Shown piece by piece: positions 22,755 through 26,910 of a stretch of DNA of 26,910 nucleotides. The translations under genes and the position numbers were made by a program. Where the stretch lies: contig CAZTFV010000005.1 of assembly GCA_964613075.1 (NCBI GenBank), positions 1 to 26,910 of the forward strand, given 5' to 3'. The stretch comes from CAYWEP01 sp964613075 (GTDB lineage: Bacteria > Patescibacteriota > Microgenomatia > Levybacterales > UBA12049). Positions within the stretch are counted from its first letter, which is position 1. The number at the start of each line of letters is the position of its first letter. A model generated the notes under the pieces. It saw only the letters and a program-made list of their open reading frames with translations. It ran no database searches and was not told where the DNA came from.

Positions 22755-22792
22755 AGCGCTCTGGTATTTAGTTGAGGAGGGGTATAAAACAT

Positions 22793-23515
22793 ATGTTAAG
22801 TGATTTAAATCTTGGAAATATTCGCGCTGTCATATTTGATCTTGACGGGCTCCTTATTGACTCAGAGCCCGTGTGGCGGGAATCGGATGAAGTATTTCGG
22901 AAGAAATACAGCTTACAAATTCCGATGCCTGAGGAAACTGCCAAAAAAAGTCATGGGACAGGTGTTCGCGACCAGATACGGCTCATGCAAGAGAATGAGG
23001 GATTGCGAGGTAATGTCGATACGTTGGCAGAGGAGTACAGGGAGCTTTTTTATAAACACTTTCTGACCTCGCCTCGGTTTGCACTAATGGAGGGCGCGGA
23101 GGAATTGTTGGGAGTCTTAAAAGAGCAAGAAATGCCTATTGCAATTGCAACAGGAGGACATACTCGCGAGAAGGTTTTTGAGCTTTTAAAAAAATTTAAG
23201 CTTGAGCGGATATTTGACGTCATTATTTCTTCAGACGAAGTGGATGTAGGGAAACCTGCGCCTGATGTGTATCTGCTCACTGCCAAAAAACTGAAGATTG
23301 ACCCAGGGTATTGTTTAGTTCTTGAAGATTCGGCAAACGGCGTCAAATCAGGGAAGGCAGCTGGTATGAAAACAATAGGCATTAACAGCGACTGCGCTTT
23401 ACAAAAGCGGCTTGAAGAAGCAGGAGCAGACATTGTAGCTCCTTCTCTTAAGGCTATTGTGCCGCTATTTCAGGAAGGATGTTGTCAAGGAAATGAAAGT
23501 TGCGCTTGTGCATGA
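22793..23515 (+). CDS. HAD-family phosphatase/phosphomutase (beta-phosphoglucomutase-like)
   Basis: The 240-residue haloacid dehalogenase-like protein has the nucleophile motif VIFDLDGLLIDSEPVW, then TGGHTREKV (motif 2), VDVGKPAPDVYL (motif 3 lysine) and VLEDSANGVKSGKAAGM (motif 4). The helical cap between motifs 1 and 2 places it in the subfamily with beta-phosphoglucomutase and small phosphatases; the substrate cannot be told. GAGGAGGGG (22774-22782) fits the ATG at 22793; an earlier TTG at 22772 sits in the ribosome site itself. The last residues (EGCCQGNESCACA) are encoded in the 23-base overlap with the glycosyltransferase and just before it, so their cysteines may not be functional. Confidence 0.87.
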   Translation: MLSDLNLGNIRAVIFDLDGLLIDSEPVWRESDEVFRKKYSLQIPMPEETAKKSHGTGVRDQIRLMQENEGLRGNVDTLAEEYRELFYKHFLTSPRFALMEGAEELLGVLKEQEMPIAIATGGHTREKVFELLKKFKLERIFDVIISSDEVDVGKPAPDVYLLTAKKLKIDPGYCLVLEDSANGVKSGKAAGMKTIGINSDCALQKRLEEAGADIVAPSLKAIVPLFQEGCCQGNESCACA

Positions 23516-24725
23516 TTATATTAAGGAGTATGGTGGGGCAGAGCGGGTGCTTGAAGCCTTGCACGAGCTCTATCCTGATGCGCCCGTCTACACAACAGTC
23601 TATTTACCCCAATTTTTAGGACCACACAAAGAGCGATTTAAGGATTGGAAGATTCATACCTCATGGCTTCAATATATCCCCATGAAAGGAAAGCTTATAA
23701 GCCCTCTCAGAATCTTATCACCATTTGTGTTCGGAAATTTTGATTTCTCCAAATATGACGTGATAATAGTATCCGCAACAGGGGCGTATTTCCCCAATAG
23801 TTTGGAGAAAGGAAAGGCAGTACAAATCTGCTACTGCCATACGCCACCGCGGTACCTCTACGGGTACGCCACCGCGCGGGAATGGAAGAAAAATGTCATT
23901 GTGAAAGCGTTTGCGACTATCGCAAATCATCTGTTACGAATGGTAGATTATGACGCATCAAAAAACGTCGATTACTACATCGCAAATTCGGAGGAGGTGG
24001 CATCCAGGATTAGTAAGTTCTATCGTAGAGATGCAGCTGTCATGTACCCACCAGTAGATACTAAGATATTAAGTAATAAAGATATTAAGAAAAAATCACC
24101 TAATATCCTAATATCTCAATATCCTAATATCAAAGATTATTATCTAGCTGGTGGTCGCCTCGCGAGGCCGAAGCATATAGACATTATTGTTCGAGCTTGT
24201 CGAGAACTAAAAGTGCCATTGAAAGTATTTGGTAAAGGTTTCGCTGGCTACGGCGATGAGTTGAAGGACCTCGCTTACTCTTCGAGCGAGGATCTGCCAG
24301 CTGGCGGAGACGAGTCGAGAAGTTTAAACCCTGATAGTTCTCGACGCGCTTCGCTTGCTCGAACAATAAATAATATCCAATTTCTCGGCGAAGTCTCAGA
24401 TGAAGAAAAAATGGATCTTATGGCGGGGGCAAAAGCCTTTATTTTTGCGTCAGAAGACGAGGATTTCGGCATCGTTCCAGTAGAAGCAATGGCGCGAGGA
24501 ACGCCGGTTATTGCGTATCGCTCGGGTGGAGTAAAAGAGACAGTGGTCGATGGAAAAACTGGGATATTCTTCGAAGAATTGAAAGTCAACAGCTTAAAAG
24601 AAGCAATAAAAAGGTTTGAAAAAACAAAGCTTGATCCGAAAGATTGCATTAACCAGGCGCAGAAATTTAGTAAAGAAAGGTTTATGAAGGAGGTTAAAGA
24701 ATTTATCCGTGCCAGAGTTACCTGA
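23493..24725 (+). CDS. GT4-type glycosyltransferase with in-frame repeat insertions
   Basis: The 410-residue protein begins MKVALVHDYIKEYGGAERVL and contains YCHTPPRYLYG, AGGRLARPKHIDIIV, FLGEVSDEEKMDLMAGAKAF and EDEDFGIVPVEAMARGTPVIA, the last being the GT4 donor-site E-x7-E region. Enzymes of this kind add hexoses, often mannose, to lipid-linked or surface glycans; the exact sugar is not clear. Two stretches look foreign: about residues 190-213 are encoded by AAGATATTAAG and CCTAATATC repeats, and about 262-293 by a palindromic repeat. Both keep the frame and lie where relatives have short loops. The ATG at 23493 inside the HAD gene is preferred over an upstream TTG-like start because the conserved sequence begins there. 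It overlaps fpg by 17 bases. Confidence 0.88.
   Translation: MKVALVHDYIKEYGGAERVLEALHELYPDAPVYTTVYLPQFLGPHKERFKDWKIHTSWLQYIPMKGKLISPLRILSPFVFGNFDFSKYDVIIVSATGAYFPNSLEKGKAVQICYCHTPPRYLYGYATAREWKKNVIVKAFATIANHLLRMVDYDASKNVDYYIANSEEVASRISKFYRRDAAVMYPPVDTKILSNKDIKKKSPNILISQYPNIKDYYLAGGRLARPKHIDIIVRACRELKVPLKVFGKGFAGYGDELKDLAYSSSEDLPAGGDESRSLNPDSSRRASLARTINNIQFLGEVSDEEKMDLMAGAKAFIFASEDEDFGIVPVEAMARGTPVIAYRSGGVKETVVDGKTGIFFEELKVNSLKEAIKRFEKTKLDPKDCINQAQKFSKERFMKEVKEFIRARVT
24063..24131. repeat. AT-rich repeat inside the glycosyltransferase gene
   Basis: AAGATATTAAG occurs at 24063-24073 and 24079-24089. CCTAATATC occurs at 24099-24107, 24107-24115 and 24123-24131, and the two motifs are roughly inverted with respect to each other. 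The encoded stretch (KDIKKKSPNILISQYPNIKD) replaces what is normally a short linker between the two GT4 lobes. Confidence 0.65.
24275..24369. repeat. MITE-like palindromic repeat, copy 2 (in frame within the glycosyltransferase)
   Basis: TCTTCGAGC (24279-24287) and GCTCGAACAATAA (24357-24369) are the terminal inverted repeats shared with copies 1 and 3. The core GAGTCGAGAAGTTTAA (24312-24327) with TAGTTCTCGAC is nearly identical to that of copy 1. The insert adds about 31 residues (SSSEDLPAGGDESRSLNPDS, then SRRASLARTI) and keeps the frame open. Confidence 0.8.
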
Positions 24726-25686
24726 AGTCGAGACGATAAGATTAGGGTTACAAAAATACCTCGTCGGGCATACGATAGAGGATATTGAGGTGCGGTTGCC
24801 AAAGATGGTTTCTGGAGAGGTGCAAAGGTGCATAGGTTCAGAGGTGCAGAGCATACGACGGTTTGGCAAAGCACTAATCATTGATTTAGATAACAACCAC
24901 AGCATAGCTATTCATGTCAAGATGACCGGACAACTTATTTATAAAGGGGCAAAAGTACCAAAGGAGGCAAAGATTTCAGAAAAAGTTGGCGGGAAGCTGC
25001 CGAATCAGCACACACATGTAATATTTTATTTGAGTCAAAACCCACGTCATCCTGGCTTGTCCACCCCGATTCAATCGGGGTCCAGGATCTCTCACGGCCA
25101 AAGAGATTCTGGAGTCCTTTCAGTCCCCAGAATGACGAAGAGAGAAGAGAATGCGATTTTATACTATAACGACATCCGCCAATTCGGCTGGATAAAGATT
25201 GTTAAAACCACTGACGTTTCAGATCTGACATTCTTCAAAGATCTCGGCCCCGAGCCGCTTAACAACCTGCCTGCCGGCAGGCAAGGTTTAACAATACAGC
25301 AATTTAGCAATATTGTAAAAGCAGTAAAATCTCTCATCAAGCCTTTGCTCATGGATCAGAAAAAAATCTCAGGGATTGGAAATATCTACGCCAACGAAGC
25401 ACTGTACCTCGCAAAAATCCACCCAAAGCGGCCAGCAGCATCACTTTCCGATACAGAAATAAAAAAACTCTTTAACGCTATCGAAACTGTTTTGAAAAAG
25501 AGCTTAGAGACTGGCGGTTCCAGCGAATGGCAATATGTCAACGCGCTTGGAGAAGAGGGAAGCTATCAAAAAATCTTCCAAATCTACGGCCAAGTCGGCA
25601 AGCCGTGTAAAAATTGCGGAACAACGATTCAGAAAATAACTCTCGGAGGCCGCGGTACCTTCTTCTGCGCTATCTGTCAACACTAG
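24709..25686 (+). CDS. mutM: Formamidopyrimidine-DNA glycosylase, with in-frame repeat insertions
   Basis: Fpg/MutM excises oxidised purines such as 8-oxoguanine. The protein starts MPELPEVETIR from a GTG; Pro2 and Glu3 are the catalytic residues, and Lys54 in RRFGKAL is the beta-strand lysine. IHVKMTGQL, DIRQFGWI, LLMDQKKISGIGNIYANEAL and a C-terminal zinc finger with CKNC (300-303) and CAIC (320-323) complete the family pattern. The length of 325 exceeds the usual 270-290. Residues 113-143 come from a 93-bp palindromic element, and LPAGRQG (187-193) comes from a second palindrome. Both lie in loops between conserved blocks, so the enzyme may still work. It overlaps the glycosyltransferase by 17 bases, with GGAGG about 15 bases before the GTG. 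Confidence 0.93.
   Translation: MPELPEVETIRLGLQKYLVGHTIEDIEVRLPKMVSGEVQRCIGSEVQSIRRFGKALIIDLDNNHSIAIHVKMTGQLIYKGAKVPKEAKISEKVGGKLPNQHTHVIFYLSQNPRHPGLSTPIQSGSRISHGQRDSGVLSVPRMTKREENAILYYNDIRQFGWIKIVKTTDVSDLTFFKDLGPEPLNNLPAGRQGLTIQQFSNIVKAVKSLIKPLLMDQKKISGIGNIYANEALYLAKIHPKRPAASLSDTEIKKLFNAIETVLKKSLETGGSSEWQYVNALGEEGSYQKIFQIYGQVGKPCKNCGTTIQKITLGGRGTFFCAICQH
25045..25137. repeat. 93-bp MITE-like element inserted in frame in mutM
   Basis: CGTCATCCTGG (25045-25055) and CCAGAATGACG (25127-25137) form terminal inverted repeats with one mismatch. CCCCGATTCAATCGGGG (25064-25080) is an internal palindrome. The length is exactly 31 codons with no stop in the mutM frame. Confidence 0.82.
25266..25286. 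repeat. Short palindrome encoding LPAGRQG in mutM
   Basis: TGCCTGCCGGCAGGCA (25268-25283) is a perfect 16-bp palindrome flanked by CC and AGG. From memory, this palindrome and its LPAGRQG reading are common in CPR genomes. It makes a small extra loop in Fpg after residue 186. Confidence 0.75.
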
Positions 25687-25800
25687 CCTAGGCTTTGCGG
25701 AAGGATCGACCCGTTGGAATATATCAAGATTCGCTCTTGCGCCATCGTATTTTATACCAATTGGTATATTTTATGATGTTTTCAGTGTGCTCGTCTCCAG
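25687..25800. other. Intergenic stretch with a 16-bp perfect palindrome
   Basis: No gene is seen between mutM and the inserted element. TATACCAATTGGTATA (25753-25768) is a perfect palindrome followed by an AT-rich run. It could be an operator or part of a weak promoter, but only a 14-codon frame starts after it. Confidence 0.45.
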
Positions 25801-25924
25801 GTAACAGTTCACGGTTCTAACACAATATTCTTCGAGCGAGGCTAAATGCCGAGTCGAGAAGTTCTCGACTTCGCTGTCGCTACGCTCGAACAATAAAATT
25901 TGTGTCAGAAATGTGAACTGTTAC
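25801..25924. mobile_element. Complete MITE-like element, copy 3, with 8-bp target duplication
   Basis: GTAACAGTTCAC (25801-25812) and GTGAACTGTTAC (25913-25924) are perfect 12-bp terminal inverted repeats. The imperfect pairing continues inward through TTCTAACACAA/TTGTGTCAGAA to the ATATTCTTCGAGC and GCTCGAACAATA ends shared with copies 1 and 2. GTCTCCAG is duplicated immediately outside on both sides (25793-25800 and 25925-25932), as expected for a target-site duplication. The 124-bp element encodes no protein, so it would depend on a transposase elsewhere. Confidence 0.8.
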
Positions 25925-25939
25925 GTCTCCAGGCTTTTC

Positions 25940-25968
25940 TTGCTTATAACCCAACTTTGTAGTAAAAT
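25940..25968 (+). promoter_or_regulatory. Promoter of pyrH
   Basis: TTGCTT (25940-25945), a 17-base spacer and TAAAAT (25963-25968). It predicts a start near 25975 and a 5' leader of about 45 bases, an exception to the short leaders elsewhere in the window. Confidence 0.55.
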
Positions 25969-25973
25969 ACATT

Positions 25974-26013
25974 TTTAGCACTCAGCCGAATTCTTTGAGG
26001 CAAAGGTGCTAAA
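25974..26013 (+). promoter_or_regulatory. CIRCE-like inverted repeat in the pyrH leader
   Basis: TTTAGCAC (25974-25981) and GTGCTAAA (26006-26013) form an 8-bp inverted repeat at the predicted transcription start. TTAGCACTC (25975-25983) equals the 5' half of the HrcA operator CIRCE, and the 3' half matches at 7 of 9. The spacer is 20 bases, not the standard 9, so the resemblance may be chance. Confidence 0.4.
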
Positions 26014-26018
26014 TTTGT

Positions 26019-26726
26019 ATGGGGAGTAATTACCAGGACAAGGTCATTATCTCAGTCGGGGGCTCACTCATTGTCCCCAACGGAGGAATTGATACTACAT
26101 TCCTCGGCAAGCTCAATGCCTTTATTCGAGCGCAACTGGCGAAACACAAGAATCGCCAGTTTTTTTTGGTCGTCGGTGGTGGCGCTACAGCCCGTCATTA
26201 CCGCGACGCCGGCCGTGAAGTCGTCGGTCACGAGTTGACCCGCGACGACTTGGATTACCTGGGTATTCACGCCACAAAGCTCAACGCCCACCTCATCAAA
26301 ACCATCTTCCGCGACATTGCCCATCCGTACATCATCAAGCACTATGAAATCATAAGAAAAGTGGAAGAGCCTGTGGTTGTCGCCGCAGGCTGGAAGCCGG
26401 GTTGGTCGACTGATTACTGCGCAACGCTTCTTTGTCAGGATTATGATGTGAAGCATATCGTCAATTTAAGTAATATCAAGCAAGTCTATGATAAAGATCC
26501 TAACCAGCATCATGATGCCAAACCTTTTGATAAGATGTCCTGGGAGGAATTTCGTAACATTGTCGGGGAGGAATGGATACCCGGCATGAACTCACCGTTT
26601 GATCCGGTCGCCGCCAAAAAAGCGCAGGAGTTAGGAATAAAAGTCGTCGTCCTCTCAGGGGACGATTTTGAGAATCTTGAAAGGTATTTCAATGGAGAAG
26701 AGTTTGTGGGAACAGTGATAGAATAG
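26019..26726 (+). CDS. pyrH: UMP kinase, archaeal type
   Basis: An amino-acid-kinase-fold protein that phosphorylates UMP to UDP. The 235 residues show VIISVGGSLIVPNGGID (9-25), VVGGGATARHYRDAG, a DYLGIHATKLNAHLI helix, GWKPGWSTDYCATLL, HIVNLSNIKQVYDKDP and the C-terminal MSWEEFRNI, WIPGMNSPFDPVAAKKA and SGDDFENL. This order, and STDYCA after a GWKPGW phosphate loop, match the archaeal rather than the common bacterial PyrH. Another kinase of the superfamily is possible but less likely. No Shine-Dalgarno is visible before the ATG. Confidence 0.87.
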   Translation: MGSNYQDKVIISVGGSLIVPNGGIDTTFLGKLNAFIRAQLAKHKNRQFFLVVGGGATARHYRDAGREVVGHELTRDDLDYLGIHATKLNAHLIKTIFRDIAHPYIIKHYEIIRKVEEPVVVAAGWKPGWSTDYCATLLCQDYDVKHIVNLSNIKQVYDKDPNQHHDAKPFDKMSWEEFRNIVGEEWIPGMNSPFDPVAAKKAQELGIKVVVLSGDDFENLERYFNGEEFVGTVIE

Positions 26727-26803
26727 TAAAAATTAAATAGTAAATATTAAATATACAGATTAAAGATTAAATATTTTTATTTTTTCTTTGTATTTTTACT
26801 ATT
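26722..26803. repeat. AT-rich inverted repeat after pyrH
   Basis: AATAGTAAAAAT (26722-26733, including the pyrH stop) and ATTTTTACTATT (26792-26803) are perfect 12-bp inverted repeats enclosing ATTAAAT/AGTAAAT-type microrepeats. The hairpin could mark the end of the pyrH transcript, though it is not a GC-rich intrinsic terminator. Confidence 0.55.
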
Positions 26804-26825
26804 TTATTTTTTATATTTTATATTG

Positions 26826-26910
26826 ATGTTCCTTAACCATCTCTCTCTCCAAAATTTCCGTAGCTATACTAAGTCAGACTTCGCTTTCTCTCCAGGAACC
26901 ACTCTCATTC
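26826..26910 (+). CDS. recF: RecF, N-terminal fragment (runs off the window)
   Basis: ATG at 26826 gives 28 codons, MFLNHLSLQNFRSY then TKSDFAFSPGTTLI, to the edge of the window. This matches the RecF start (L-x-L-x-N-F-R-x-Y ... F-x-P-G-x-x-x-I) just before the Walker A loop, which lies outside. RecF loads RecA at gaps in replicated DNA. TTGTAT (26788-26793), 18 bases and TATATT (26812-26817) make a possible promoter eight bases before the ATG. Another SMC-like ATPase start is possible, but RecF is the best fit. Confidence 0.75.
   Translation, partial: MFLNHLSLQNFRSYTKSDFAFSPGTTLI

Noticed and set aside
22772..22795. TTG start for the HAD gene
   Set aside because: The TTG overlaps the strong GAGGAGGGG ribosome site that serves the ATG at 22793, where the conserved protein begins.
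25753..25800. Small gene after the TATACCAATTGGTATA palindrome
   Set aside because: The ATG at 25772 gives only about 15 codons with or without the inserted element, and no ribosome site is present.
17615..25924. CRISPR array
   Set aside because: The repeats are palindromic, irregularly spaced, of different lengths and partly within genes; no regular repeat-spacer pattern exists.

Overview
The window looks like part of a Candidate Phyla Radiation (Patescibacteria, probably Microgenomates-like) genome assembled from a metagenome. This is inferred from several features: tightly packed short genes, an archaeal-type UMP kinase, a stand-alone PolA-type 5'-3' exonuclease, an intein-bearing FtsH, and palindromic repeats inside coding genes that add peptides such as LRQAQGK and LPAGRQG. 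Translation fits the standard bacterial code with TGA as stop. A run of ten Ns at 993-1002 marks a scaffold gap inside trpE.

Region 1 (1-240) holds the 5' end of an unrecognised minus-strand gene. Region 2 (268-7234) is a complete tryptophan operon, trpR-(leader peptide)-trpE-G-D-C-F-B-A, with most genes overlapping or a few bases apart. Its promoter carries an operator built like the E. coli TrpR operator. Between trpR and trpE lies a ribosome-mediated attenuator with a 14-residue leader peptide containing one Trp.

Region 3 (7250-15008) is a second operon that makes chorismate, Phe and Tyr: DAHP synthase, aroB, aroQ, aroA, aroK, aroE, aroC, chorismate mutase and a prephenate dehydrogenase-prephenate dehydratase fusion. 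It has its own promoter and its own attenuator. The 22-residue leader peptide contains the run NYFWFYF, so it could sense Tyr, Phe and Trp together. Neither the DAHP synthase nor the dehydratase carries an ACT domain, so attenuation may stand in for allosteric feedback. trpS follows with its own extended -10 promoter. Together the two operons convert PEP and erythrose-4-phosphate to all three aromatic amino acids, apart from a final aminotransferase, and charge Trp onto tRNA.

Region 4 (16044-26910) is a mixed housekeeping and accessory stretch. It holds a small-protein/retropepsin-like pair behind a promoter with a perfect palindrome, a minus-strand gene with a sigma-region-4-like helix-turn-helix, a broken mutY remnant, ftsH with a 450-residue intein, an unknown gene, a 5'-3' exonuclease, a HAD phosphatase, a GT4 glycosyltransferase, fpg/mutM, pyrH and the first 28 codons of recF. 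Palindromic, MITE-like repeats are concentrated here. Several sit in frame inside genes, and one intergenic copy has 12-bp terminal inverted repeats and an 8-bp target duplication.

Across the window, the first gene of nearly every transcript has its -10 box only about 6-14 bases before the start codon and no Shine-Dalgarno sequence. Many genes inside operons have a clear GGAGG. This suggests widespread leaderless or near-leaderless mRNAs. No rRNA, tRNA or CRISPR array was seen.
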